Below, piece by piece: positions 31,870-41,029 of a DNA stretch of 64,000 nucleotides. Position 1 is the stretch's first letter. Each line of letters begins with the position of its first letter. The position numbers and the translations under genes are program-made. This stretch comes from Aquisphaera giovannonii (GTDB lineage: Bacteria; Planctomycetota; Planctomycetia; Isosphaerales; Isosphaeraceae): the NCBI RefSeq assembly GCF_008087625.1, contig NZ_CP042997.1, positions 4,030,001-4,094,000 on the forward strand. The letters are read 5' to 3'. The notes beneath the pieces are model-generated. The model ran no database searches. It was not told the DNA's origin and saw nothing but the letters and a program-made list of their open reading frames with translations.

Positions 31870-34797
31870 TCACGGCTCCCGCGTCAGCTCCTCCAGGAGG
31901 AAGATCACCGAGCGATAGTCCCCGCCGGTGGCGAGGTTCATGCCGATCTCGCAGGTGCGGTTGCTGGAGAGGTAGCGGTCGAAGGCGCGGCCGGAGAGCT
32001 CGGTCGCCTGCTCGGCCGTCGCCGCCCGGGTCAGCTCGGGATGGAGGAAGCCCCGGTCGCCGGCGAAGCCGCAGCAGGTGGCGTGGATCGGCGTCACCAC
32101 CTCGTCGGCGAGGGCCTTCGCCAGCTCCTGGAGCGCCTTGACGATCCCGAGGTGATGGGTCGAGCAGACCGGGTGCAGCGCCGCCGAGCCGACCCGGCGG
32201 CGGACCTTCAGCCGGGGCAGCAGGTGGTCCCTCGCCCAGACGATGGAGTCCAGCAGGGTGAGCTTCCGGTGCCGGTCCCGGTTCTCCGGGGTCAGGTACG
32301 GGATGACTTCGTGGGAGATGCCGAACGAGCACGAGCTGGCGTCGCAGATGACCGGCAACCGGCCGGAGTCGCTCCAGGCCCACATCCGCTCGACGACGTG
32401 GTTGGCCATGTAGGTGTTGCCGTCCTCGTAGCCCTTCGAGTGCCAGACCGTGGCGCAGCAGGTCCCGGCGATGTCCTCGGGGATCCAGAGCGGCAGGCCG
32501 GCCCTCGCGGAGACGGCGACCATCACCTCGGCCAGGCCGGGCAGCGAGGACGAGCCGTCGGAGTTGCCGAACATCCGGTTGACGCAGGCGGAGAAATAGA
32601 CCGCCGCCGCGCCCTCTCGCGCGGTCGCCGGGAGCCTCGCCGTCGACGCGCCGGGGATGTTGGGGAGCCAGCCGGGGACGAGGTCCTCGCTGAAGATCGC
32701 CCGCGCGGCCGAGGTCAGCCCCTTCGCCGGCAGGCCGCCGATCCAGGACTGCGCGGCATGGTTCAGCGTGAGCGCGGCGCGGCCGGCCTTCTCGATCGCG
32801 GCCCAATGCCGGGCCGTGCCCTCGGCGGCCCGCTCCTGGGCGCGGGTGTGCTCCTCGTGGCGGAAGCGCTTCATCAGGTCGCCGGTGTTGATCCCGACGG
32901 GGCAGGCCAGCGCGCACGTGCCGTCGCCGGCGCAGGTCTCGATCGCCTGGTACTCGTAGTCGCGGAGGATGGCGGCGGTGACCTCGGATCCGGCGGGCTG
33001 GCGCATCATCTCGCGCCGGAGGACGATCCGCTGGCGGGGCGTCGTCGACAGGTTGCGGCTCGGGCAGACGGGCTCGCAGTAGCCGCACTCGATGCAGCGA
33101 TCGACCTCGTGCTCCACGGTCGGGATCGTGTGCAGGTGGTTCAGGTGCGACTGCGGGTCGTCCGACAGGAGGACGCCCGGGCCGAGGATGCCGTCCGGGT
33201 CGGCGAGCCGCTTGAGCTTCCACATCAGGGCCGTCAGCTTCGGCCCCCACTCGCGCCCGACGAACGGGGCGACGTTCCGCCCGGTGCCGTGCTCCGCCTT
33301 CAGGGAGCCGTCGTACTTGCCGGCCACGAGCTCGACGATGTCGCGCATGAAGCCGTCGAACCGGGCCACCTCCGCCTGCTCGTTGAGGTAGGGCGTGATC
33401 AGGAAGTGGAGGTTCCCCGCGGAGGCGTGCCCGAAGACGACGCCCTCGTAGCCGTGGCGGGCGATCGTCGCCTGGAGGTCCAGGGTCGCGTCCGCCAGGC
33501 GGTCCTTCGGGAAGCAGACGTCCTCGAGGATGACCGACGTGCCGCTGGGCCGGGCCCCGCCGACGGAGGGCAGGAGGCCGTTGCGGACGGTCCACATGAG
33601 CGCCGCGACGGCCGGGTCCTTCGTGAACTCGGCCGGCTCGAGGAGGTTGAGCCCGGAGAGGATCCGCCCGGCCGCGCCCTCGGCCTCGGCCCGGGCCTCG
33701 GGCGAGGGCTCGCGGAACTCGACGAGGAGCGCCGTGGCACCGTCCGGCAGGGACCGCCAGCGCTCCGGGACGCCGGGCCGCCCCTGGACGGATCGGATCG
33801 ACGCCCGGTCGGACATCTCCACGGCCGCCGCACCCCGCTCGACGAACGGGCCGACGGCCGCCGCCGCCGCGTACATGTCCGGGAAGATCAGCATCGACGT
33901 GAGCCGGTACTTGTCGTCGGGGACGGTGTCGAAGACCGCCTCCGAGAGGAACGCGAGCGTCCCCTCCGAGCCCACGAGGACGCGACGGAAGATCTCCAGC
34001 GGCGTGTCGCCGTCGAGGAAGGCCTCCATGTGGTACCCCGTCGTGTTCTTGATCCGGTACTTCTTCCGCATCCGGGCCGTCAGCTCGGCGTCGGCCTCGA
34101 TCTCCCGCTTGATCTCCATCAGGCCCTTAGCCAGCTCTGGCGCCGCGGCGGCGAACGCGGCCTCGGCGTCGGGCGCGGCGGTGTCGATGCGACGGCCGTT
34201 CGCCAGCACGAACGAGAGGGAGCGGAGCGTCCGGTACGCGTTCTGGGCGGTGCCGCAGCACATGCCGCTGGAGTTGTTGGCGATCACGCCGCCGACCGTG
34301 GCGACGGCACCGCTGGCCGGATCGGGCCCGAGCCGGTAGCCGTACGGGGCGAGCGCGAGGTTGGCCCGGAACATCACGGTCCCCGGGCGGACCCGGAGCC
34401 GCTTGCCGCCGTCCTCCACCGTCCAGCCGGCCCAGTGCCGGCGGGCCTCGATCAGGATGCCGTCCCCCTGCGACTGCCCGCTGAGGCTCGACCCGGCGGC
34501 CCGGATGGTGACCGGGATCGCCTTCCGCCGGGCGTACTCGAAGATCCGGGCGACCTCGTCCGCGTCGCGGGGCAGGACGACGGCCTTCGGCAGCATCCGG
34601 TACGGGCTCGCGTCCGACGCGAACATGACCAGGTCGATGGCCCGGGAGAGCACCCGGTCCTTGCCCACGATCGCCGCCAGGTCGTCCCGGAGCCACCCGG
34701 GCGTGCCCGCCGCAACCTCGGCCGGGGCCCGGTCCCGCGTGGGGGCATGGCCCCGGGGCTCGATGCGGAACGGATCGGGCTGGAAGAGCTTGAGCAT
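31870..34797 (-). CDS. FAD-linked oxidase fused to Fe-S and CCG domains (D-lactate dehydrogenase type)
   Basis: A 975-residue fusion of glycolate oxidase subunits. Residues 60-290 form the PCMH-type FAD domain (IRAAGSSLSGQSQGDG and TVGGVIANNSSGMCCG are the FAD-binding turns). The substrate/FAD C-terminal domain ends at KAEHGTGRNVAPFV. Then come two 4Fe-4S clusters, CIECGYCEPVCPSRN and CAGDGTCALACPVG, and two CCG domains (GTCCATVWHSKG, HATCCGFAGDRG). This GlcD-GlcF-like arrangement is found in Dld-type quinone-linked D-lactate or 2-hydroxyacid dehydrogenases. The start at 34797 (MLKLFQPDPFRIEP) is followed by normal codon use; the frame further upstream is the antisense of other sequence. No neighbour specifies the acid. 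Confidence 0.92.
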   Translation of the reverse strand: MLKLFQPDPFRIEPRGHAPTRDRAPAEVAAGTPGWLRDDLAAIVGKDRVLSRAIDLVMFASDASPYRMLPKAVVLPRDADEVARIFEYARRKAIPVTIRAAGSSLSGQSQGDGILIEARRHWAGWTVEDGGKRLRVRPGTVMFRANLALAPYGYRLGPDPASGAVATVGGVIANNSSGMCCGTAQNAYRTLRSLSFVLANGRRIDTAAPDAEAAFAAAAPELAKGLMEIKREIEADAELTARMRKKYRIKNTTGYHMEAFLDGDTPLEIFRRVLVGSEGTLAFLSEAVFDTVPDDKYRLTSMLIFPDMYAAAAAVGPFVERGAAAVEMSDRASIRSVQGRPGVPERWRSLPDGATALLVEFREPSPEARAEAEGAAGRILSGLNLLEPAEFTKDPAVAALMWTVRNGLLPSVGGARPSGTSVILEDVCFPKDRLADATLDLQATIARHGYEGVVFGHASAGNLHFLITPYLNEQAEVARFDGFMRDIVELVAGKYDGSLKAEHGTGRNVAPFVGREWGPKLTALMWKLKRLADPDGILGPGVLLSDDPQSHLNHLHTIPTVEHEVDRCIECGYCEPVCPSRNLSTTPRQRIVLRREMMRQPAGSEVTAAILRDYEYQAIETCAGDGTCALACPVGINTGDLMKRFRHEEHTRAQERAAEGTARHWAAIEKAGRAALTLNHAAQSWIGGLPAKGLTSAARAIFSEDLVPGWLPNIPGASTARLPATAREGAAAVYFSACVNRMFGNSDGSSSLPGLAEVMVAVSARAGLPLWIPEDIAGTCCATVWHSKGYEDGNTYMANHVVERMWAWSDSGRLPVICDASSCSFGISHEVIPYLTPENRDRHRKLTLLDSIVWARDHLLPRLKVRRRVGSAALHPVCSTHHLGIVKALQELAKALADEVVTPIHATCCGFAGDRGFLHPELTRAATAEQATELSGRAFDRYLSSNRTCEIGMNLATGGDYRSVIFLLEELTREP

Positions 34798-35059
34798 GCG
34801 ATCCTCGCTGCGGTGCGGGCGTGTCCCGAGGCGTCGGGCGCCTCGGCCCGGGAACCGGGCCCCGATCTTACCAGCCGCCGGGCCGGGTCGCCACGAAGCG
34901 ACGGCCCCCCGGGCGGGCCCGCCGGCATCGCCCCGCCCCCATGCAACCGCCATCGAGCGACCCGAGCGAAATCCGGACGGAATGCTCCGGATCGATACGG
35001 AATATGCCCCCGGCGAGGGTGGAGTCCGCTCCTCCGCGGCGCTTCGCGTGCACGCCGGG

Positions 35060-35088
35060 TTGACGATCGCGGGATGCGTCCGTATAAA
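35060..35088 (+). promoter_or_regulatory. strong sigma70-like promoter upstream of small ORF and RND operon
   Basis: TTGACG at 35060-35065 and TATAAA at 35083-35088, spaced exactly 17 bases, the best consensus match in the window. It lies in the gap 34798-35142, otherwise empty, and would transcribe the small exported protein at 35143 and probably the efflux operon from 35703. Confidence 0.62.
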
Positions 35089-35142
35089 GAAGCATCTCGC
35101 CCCGTCCGCGCGGGCGTCCTCCATTCGGAGCATTTCGCACGC

Positions 35143-35517
35143 ATGAATCGCTCCGGCGTTAGCATCCGGCTTGCATCGGGCGTTGCCCTGGTGGTGGCGA
35201 TGATCCTGTCGCCGCTCCGCGGGCCCGATAAGGCCGTTTGCCTCTCGTCGGGCCGGGCCCATCAACACGCCTCCGCGCCCGGGCCCGTCGGGCACGCCCC
35301 GCCGGCCGGGTCGCATTCGCGGGCACCCGCGAAGCCGCTCCCCGTGGACGGCGGGGCTCGCGTCAAGGCCCTCAGCTCCTCCCGCAGCAAGCCGATCATC
35401 GTCCTGCCATCCTGGGCCCCCGAGCGTCGCCCATCCCCCTCGATCGCCGTCCTTCGGCGTGGGACGCAGCACCGGCCCGCCCCCGCACTCCCGTCGCCGC
35501 AGCCTCTGCGCTGCTGA
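35143..35517 (+). CDS. small hypothetical exported protein
   Basis: A 124-residue frame, unrecognised. It begins with a plausible signal peptide (MNRSGVSIRLASGVALVVAM then ILSPL), and the remainder is rich in Pro, Ser, His and Ala without a visible domain. It lies 55 bases downstream of the strong promoter at 35060-35088, 185 bases before the RND pump gene. Codon use in the C-terminal half is less biased than in real neighbours, so the end of the frame may not be coding. The much longer frame that includes it is the antisense of the FAD/Fe-S gene. Confidence 0.4.
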   Translation: MNRSGVSIRLASGVALVVAMILSPLRGPDKAVCLSSGRAHQHASAPGPVGHAPPAGSHSRAPAKPLPVDGGARVKALSSSRSKPIIVLPSWAPERRPSPSIAVLRRGTQHRPAPALPSPQPLRC

Positions 35518-35702
35518 GCCGCCCCGGGCGCCTTCCTTGCGCGCCTCTCCCACCGCTGCGAACTCGCCGTCTTCGGTGACGGACGCGCCCACCGCGCCCG
35601 CCCCTCGGCGTGACCCTCGCACGCTCCGAGCAAGCCAATCCCCGTACTGACATCCCAAGCGCGTCCGCGCGATCGCGGCCCTGGTCCGGGAGCCTTCAGG
35701 CT

Positions 35703-38700
35703 ATGAACCCGATCGTATTCGCCATGCGCAGGCCGGTCACGACGATGATGTTCGTGGTCGCGCTCATCAGCAGCGGCTTGCTCGCCTACAGCCGCATGCG
35801 CGTGGATATCTTCCCCGCCTTGAACACGCCGAAGATCTACGTCTTCCTCGACTACGTCGGCATGAGCCCGGATCAGATGGAGGGCTTCATCGTCAACCAG
35901 CTCGAGCTGTTCTTCCAGTACGTGGACGGCGTCCAGGACATCAACACGCGGAACATCCAGCAGGTCTCGCTCTGCGAGCTCTCCTTCTACCCGGGCACGG
36001 ACATGGGGCAGGCGATGGCGCAGGTGGTCGCCATGTCCAGCCGGGCCATGTCGTGGATGCCCAAGGGGACGCTGCCGCCGATGATCATGCGGATGGACGC
36101 CGGCAGCGTCCCCGTGGGCTATCTCGTCTTCGAGAGCGAGAAGACGTCCCTGGGGCTGATGGGGGACCTCGCGCAGAACGTGGTGCGCCCCCTGGTGCAG
36201 AAGTACGTCCCGGGGACGGTGGCGATCTCCCCCTTCGGCCCGAACATGCGGTCGGTGGTCATCAACGTCGACCCGCAGAAGCTCCTGGCCTACAACCTCC
36301 AGCCGCAGCAGCTCGTGGACGCGGTGGCGAAGGGGAACACGGTGGCGCCGGCGGGCAACATCTACATCAAGGACGCGATGCCGATCGTGTCCAACAACGC
36401 GACGGTCAGCGACGTCCAGCGGCTGGGCGACATCCCGCTGCGGATCGGCCAGAACGTCTACCTGCGCGACGTGGCGACCATCGCCGACGACACGGACATC
36501 ACCTACGGCTACGCGCTGGTCAACGGCAAGAAGTCGGTCTACCTGCCGATCATCAAGAAGGACACCGGCTCCACGCTCACGGTCGTCGCCGACGTGCACA
36601 AGGCGCTGCCCGTCTTCCGCGACGCAGTGCCGAAGGACGTCTCGGTCAACTTCGAGTTCGACGAGTCGCCCACGGTGGTGGCGGCGGTCGAGTCGGTGGC
36701 GACGGAGGGCCTGATCGGCGCCGGCCTGACCGGGCTGATGATCCTGCTGTTCCTGGGCGACCTCCGGAGCGTGATCGTCGTCGTGGCGAACATCCCGCTG
36801 GCGCTCCTCGGGTCGCTCTTCGGGCTCTGGGTCACGGGCAACACGATCAACATCATGTCGCTGGGCGGCATGGCCCTGGCCATCGGCATCCTCGTGGACG
36901 AGTCCACGGTGACGATCGAGGCCACGCACGTCCAGATGACGCGGACGGACAACATGGCCTCGGCGGTCCTGCACGGCAACCTGATCACCGCGGTCCCGCG
37001 GCTCCTGGCGCTGCTCTGCATCCTGTCGGTGTTCATACCGGCCTTCATCATGGGCGACCCGCTGCGGTCGCTGTTCATGCCGCTGACCCTCGGGGTGGGA
37101 TTCGCGATGATCGCGTCCTACTTCCTCTCCAGCACCTTCGTGCCGATCATGTGCGTCGCGCTCCTGAAGCACGGCCACCACGGGGGCCACGACGAGGACA
37201 AGGGGCTGTTCAACCGGGTGCTCAAGGTCTACCGCCGCCTCGTCGAGGGCTTCGTCGCCTGGCGATTCACGGTGGTCATGGCGTACCTCGGCGCGTGCGC
37301 CGCGGTGATGGCCGTCCTCGGATTGCAGGTCGGCAACGAGCTCTTCCCGCAGATCGACTCCGGCCAGTTCGTGCTCCGGTTCCGCCCGCCGCCGGGGTCC
37401 AGCTTCGACCTCACGCGGGAGATGGCCGTGCAGTCCCTGAAGGTGATCGAGGAGGAGGCGAAGGCCGAGAACATCGAGATCTCCATGGGCTTCGTGGGCC
37501 AGGTCGCGCCCAACTTCGGCATCGACAACATGGTCCTGTTCATGCGAGGCCCCGACGACGGCCAGCTCCGCGTGGCCCTGAAGGAGGAGAGCGGCATCAA
37601 GCTGGCCGAGTTCCGCGAGCGGCTCCGGCAGGCCCTGCCCGAGCGCGTGGGCGGGTGGCTGGCGAAGCGGCTCAAGGACGGCGGCATGCCCGAAGGCGAG
37701 GCGAAGCGGCAGTCGAAGCTCGCGGTCTTCGGCTTCGAGCCGGGCGACATCGTCACGAACGTGATGAGCTTCGGCTCGCCGATGCCCATCGCCGTCCGCG
37801 TCGTCGGCACCGACCTCAAGGACGTGAGGAAGTTCGCGGAGAAGATCGCCGGCGAGATGCGCGGGATCAAGACGCTGCGGGACGTGCAGTTCCAGCAGCA
37901 GCTCGACTACCCGAGCGTCGAGGTCACCGTCGACCGCGAGAAGGCCGGCCTCAGCGGGGCCAAGATCGAGGACGTGGTCCACGCCCTGGTCATGGCCACC
38001 GCCTCCACCCGGTTCGCCAACCTCAACTACTGGATCGACGCGAAGACCGGCTTCGACTACCTGGTCCAGCTCCAGATCCCGCCCAAGCGGCTGGACAAGC
38101 CCGAGGACGTGGAGACGCTGCCGCTGGAGTCGGTCAACCCGCTGGTCAACCTGATGATCCGCGACGTGGCCACGGTCAGCCGCGGCGTCCGGCCCGGCGA
38201 GATCGACCGCGACATGTCCCAGCGCTACCTCACGCTGGTCGCGAACGTGGAGGGCGAGGACATGGGCCGCGCCGCCCGCCGCGTGAGCGAGGCGATCGCG
38301 AAGGCCGGGGAGCCCCCCCGCGGCGTCCGCGTCGAGCTGATGGGCCAGCTCCCGGCCATGACCGAGATGTTCAAGGCCCTGGGCATCGGGCTGGGGGTCG
38401 CCGTCTTCGTGATCTTCGTCCTGCTCACCGCCTACTTCCAGTCGGCGAGCATGGCCCTGATCTCGATCGGCGCCGTGCCGGGCGTGCTGGCGGGCATCGC
38501 CACCATCCTCTACTTCTGGAACACGTCGCTGAACATCGAGTCGTTCATGGGCTCGATCATGTGCCTCGGCGTCTCGGTGTCCAACTCGGTCATGCTCGTG
38601 ACCTACATGGACGAGTACTGGAAGGGGGGCTCGCCCGGCTACGAGGCGGCCGTGAAGGGCGCCGCCGACCGCCTCCGCCCCATCCTCATGACGGCCTGCG

Positions 38701-39248
38701 CCATGAGCGTGGGCATGGTCCCGATGGCCCTGGCCCTGGAGAAGGGGAGCCAGATGCAGGCGCCGCTCGGCCGGGCGGTCATCGGCGGCCTGGTGATGTC
38801 CACCTTCGCGACCCTGCTGGTCGTGCCGTCCATCTTCGCGCTGGTCATGGGCAAGCGCAAGGCCATCTCGCCCTCGATCTACCCGGACGACCCGGAGAGC
38901 CGGTACTACGACCCCGAGGTGTTCGTGGACGCGGCCCACAAGTCCCACGGCCACGGGGAGCACGGCGAAGGGGAGGGCGAGGGGCATCCCACGGTGCACG
39001 CCGACGTCCCGACCCGCCACCACGACGCGGTGATCCACCACGACGAGGACGCGATCGCGTTCCTGCGGCGGATCCTCGACGAGGCCCGGGCGAGGCGTCA
39101 CGACATGGTCACCCACTACACGGTGGACGACCTCCGCTCGGCCCTCGGGTTCACCCGGTCCGAGCCGTACGTCCCGGATCCCGACACGGGCCGCGTCGAG
39201 GGCGGCCCGGGCTCGCCGAAGCACGACGACCTCCACGGAGGCTCCTGA
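35703..39248 (+). CDS. RND-family efflux pump, inner-membrane component
   Basis: An 1181-residue RND transporter with the usual twelve TM helices and two periplasmic domains. It starts with TM1 FAMRRPVTTMMFVVALISSG. TM4 reads LAIGILVDESTVTIEATH, where the paired Asp of AcrB (DD) is replaced by D-E. TM10 reads CLGVSVSNSVMLVTYMDEY, with no Lys at the relay position. Proton coupling may therefore differ from AcrB. Two His-rich cytosolic parts stand out: ALLKHGHHGGHDEDKG between the halves and an HxH-rich tail from about residue 1080. The start at 35703 follows 185 bases after a small ORF. The adaptor gene overlaps by one base (TGATG), and two TolC-like genes follow. Substrate is unknown; His clusters suggest metals. 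Confidence 0.9.
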   Translation: MNPIVFAMRRPVTTMMFVVALISSGLLAYSRMRVDIFPALNTPKIYVFLDYVGMSPDQMEGFIVNQLELFFQYVDGVQDINTRNIQQVSLCELSFYPGTDMGQAMAQVVAMSSRAMSWMPKGTLPPMIMRMDAGSVPVGYLVFESEKTSLGLMGDLAQNVVRPLVQKYVPGTVAISPFGPNMRSVVINVDPQKLLAYNLQPQQLVDAVAKGNTVAPAGNIYIKDAMPIVSNNATVSDVQRLGDIPLRIGQNVYLRDVATIADDTDITYGYALVNGKKSVYLPIIKKDTGSTLTVVADVHKALPVFRDAVPKDVSVNFEFDESPTVVAAVESVATEGLIGAGLTGLMILLFLGDLRSVIVVVANIPLALLGSLFGLWVTGNTINIMSLGGMALAIGILVDESTVTIEATHVQMTRTDNMASAVLHGNLITAVPRLLALLCILSVFIPAFIMGDPLRSLFMPLTLGVGFAMIASYFLSSTFVPIMCVALLKHGHHGGHDEDKGLFNRVLKVYRRLVEGFVAWRFTVVMAYLGACAAVMAVLGLQVGNELFPQIDSGQFVLRFRPPPGSSFDLTREMAVQSLKVIEEEAKAENIEISMGFVGQVAPNFGIDNMVLFMRGPDDGQLRVALKEESGIKLAEFRERLRQALPERVGGWLAKRLKDGGMPEGEAKRQSKLAVFGFEPGDIVTNVMSFGSPMPIAVRVVGTDLKDVRKFAEKIAGEMRGIKTLRDVQFQQQLDYPSVEVTVDREKAGLSGAKIEDVVHALVMATASTRFANLNYWIDAKTGFDYLVQLQIPPKRLDKPEDVETLPLESVNPLVNLMIRDVATVSRGVRPGEIDRDMSQRYLTLVANVEGEDMGRAARRVSEAIAKAGEPPRGVRVELMGQLPAMTEMFKALGIGLGVAVFVIFVLLTAYFQSASMALISIGAVPGVLAGIATILYFWNTSLNIESFMGSIMCLGVSVSNSVMLVTYMDEYWKGGSPGYEAAVKGAADRLRPILMTACAMSVGMVPMALALEKGSQMQAPLGRAVIGGLVMSTFATLLVVPSIFALVMGKRKAISPSIYPDDPESRYYDPEVFVDAAHKSHGHGEHGEGEGEGHPTVHADVPTRHHDAVIHHDEDAIAFLRRILDEARARRHDMVTHYTVDDLRSALGFTRSEPYVPDPDTGRVEGGPGSPKHDDLHGGS

Positions 39249-40864
39249 TGACCGCATCGAATCCCGACCACCTCGACCCTTACCCGGGGGCGGCGCCCGT
39301 CGCGCCGCCGTCCGTCACGACCCGCCCCCTCGCCCGGAGCAGTACCATGCATCGCGCGTCCCGGCCCCGGAAAGCGGGCCGCCCCCTGGGCCTCGCCACG
39401 GCGCTGGCCGCGGCCTCCCTCGCGGCCGCGGGGTGCGGCCACAAGGAGGAGAGCCGCTACACCAGCGTCTCCAGGCCCCAGGCCGTCCAGGTCGTCCAGC
39501 CGACTCGGCGGACGATCGTCCGCGTCGTCGGCCAGCCCAGCTTCATCGAGAGCTACGAGCGCACCTCGATCTACCCGAAGCTGACCGGCTACATCGACAA
39601 CTGGAAAGTCGACATCGGCGACAAGGTCAAGAAGGGCGAGCTGCTCGCCAAGCTCTTCGTCCCCGAGCTGGAGGAGGACCTCGAAACCAAGAAGGCGACC
39701 GTCGGCCTGGATAAACGCCGGGTGGAGCTGGCCGAGAAGCTGGTGAAGGTGGCCGAGGCCGACGTCAAGTCCGCGGAGGCCACCCTCTCCGAGGCCCAGG
39801 CGATCTACGGCAAGTACGAGGCCGAGGTGGAGCGATGGGATACCGAGATCAAGCGATTGAAGCGTGAGGTCGACCGGGGCGTCGTCGACCCGCAGATCCT
39901 CCTCGAGTCGACGAACCAGTGGAAGTCGAGCGTCGCCTCGCGACAGGCGGCCAAGGCGACCATCGAGAAGGCCCAGGCGGATCTCCTTTCGCAGCAGGCC
40001 ACGCTCGCCAAGGCCCAGGTGGACGTCTCGGTCGCCCAGGCCGACCTCTCTGTCGCCGAGAGCGAGGCGAAGCGGATCGAGGCGTGGGTCGGCTACATCA
40101 CGCTGTCGGCCCCGTTCGACGGCATCATCGTCACCCGCAACGCCAACACCGGCGACTTCGTCCAGCCGTCCACGGGCGACCCGACGGCCAACATGAGGTC
40201 CCCGAACCTCGCGCCCGGCGGGATGGCGGCGCCGATCTACACGGTGGACCGCACCGACATCGTCCGCATCTTCGTGGACGTCCCCGAGCAGGACGCCAAC
40301 TACGTCCAGGTGGGCACCAAGGCGACCGTGCTCGTGAAGGCCTATCGGGACGAGCCGATCCCGGGCACGGTCACGCGGACCTCGTGGGCGCTGAACATCA
40401 AGAGCCGCACCCTCCGCGCGGAGATAGACCTGCCCAACAAGGGCAGCCAACTGCTGCCGGGCATGTACGCCTACGCCAAGGTCATCATCGAGCGCCCCGG
40501 GGCGCTGGCGTTGCCCGCCTCCGCGTTCGTCCAGAGCGGCGAGAAGACGTTCTGCTGGACCTACAAGGACGGCAAGGCCCGCCGGGCCGAGGTGCGCACC
40601 GGGGTCAGCGACGGCGATTGGTACGAGGTCACCAACCTGATGTACGAGGGTAGCGGCTCGAAGACCGAGGATCCCTGGAAGCCCGTCACGGGCTCGGAGC
40701 GGGTGATCCTGGGGGACCTCTCCATCCTCGCCGATGGCGCGGAGGTCCAGATCGCCTCCCCGGAGGGGGAGAATGTCGCCGGGCCGGCCCGGACCAAGGG
40801 GGACGGGCCGGCGGCCACGTCGGTCGCCGAGAAGGATCCCGAGGGGAGCACGCCGGTCCGGTGA
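39248..40864 (+). CDS. RND periplasmic adaptor (membrane fusion protein), lipoprotein
   Basis: A 538-residue membrane fusion protein. The export signal is GLATALAAASLAAAGCG with the lipobox Cys near residue 64, so the mature protein is anchored by lipid. A lipoyl/barrel-sandwich half-motif (YIDNWKVDIGDKVKKGELLA) is followed by a long alpha-hairpin (about 140-270), the second lipoyl half (GWVGYITLSAPFDGIIV), beta-barrel and membrane-proximal domains. It links the RND pump to the TolC-like channel. The first ATG (39248) overlaps the pump stop; the ATG at 39347 (MHRASRPRKAG) puts the signal peptide at the N-terminus and may be the real start. Confidence 0.9.
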   Translation: MTASNPDHLDPYPGAAPVAPPSVTTRPLARSSTMHRASRPRKAGRPLGLATALAAASLAAAGCGHKEESRYTSVSRPQAVQVVQPTRRTIVRVVGQPSFIESYERTSIYPKLTGYIDNWKVDIGDKVKKGELLAKLFVPELEEDLETKKATVGLDKRRVELAEKLVKVAEADVKSAEATLSEAQAIYGKYEAEVERWDTEIKRLKREVDRGVVDPQILLESTNQWKSSVASRQAAKATIEKAQADLLSQQATLAKAQVDVSVAQADLSVAESEAKRIEAWVGYITLSAPFDGIIVTRNANTGDFVQPSTGDPTANMRSPNLAPGGMAAPIYTVDRTDIVRIFVDVPEQDANYVQVGTKATVLVKAYRDEPIPGTVTRTSWALNIKSRTLRAEIDLPNKGSQLLPGMYAYAKVIIERPGALALPASAFVQSGEKTFCWTYKDGKARRAEVRTGVSDGDWYEVTNLMYEGSGSKTEDPWKPVTGSERVILGDLSILADGAEVQIASPEGENVAGPARTKGDGPAATSVAEKDPEGSTPVR

Positions 40865-41029
40865 AGCGGCAGGCGCCGTCGCGTCCGTCACGATCGTCAG
40901 ACTCACGCGGGATTCCCCGAACCCCGACAAGCGGCCTCCGCCGATAAGGAATTCAAGGCCCGGTCGATGACCCCGGCAGAGGCGGCGGAGGCCCCCGCCG
41001 CGGGCCCCGTCGCCGTCAAGGAAGGAACC

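Noticed and set aside
31669-35142. Long plus-strand frame across the FAD/Fe-S gene
   Set aside because: Antisense shadow of a 975-residue enzyme with intact motifs. Only its last 124 codons, after a promoter, were kept as a weak gene call.
35262-39257. 1331-codon open frame on the minus strand across the RND pump gene
   Set aside because: It is the antisense of a clear RND transporter, has repetitive His/Asp/Val/Arg composition and no domain. It results from the GC-rich codon bias.
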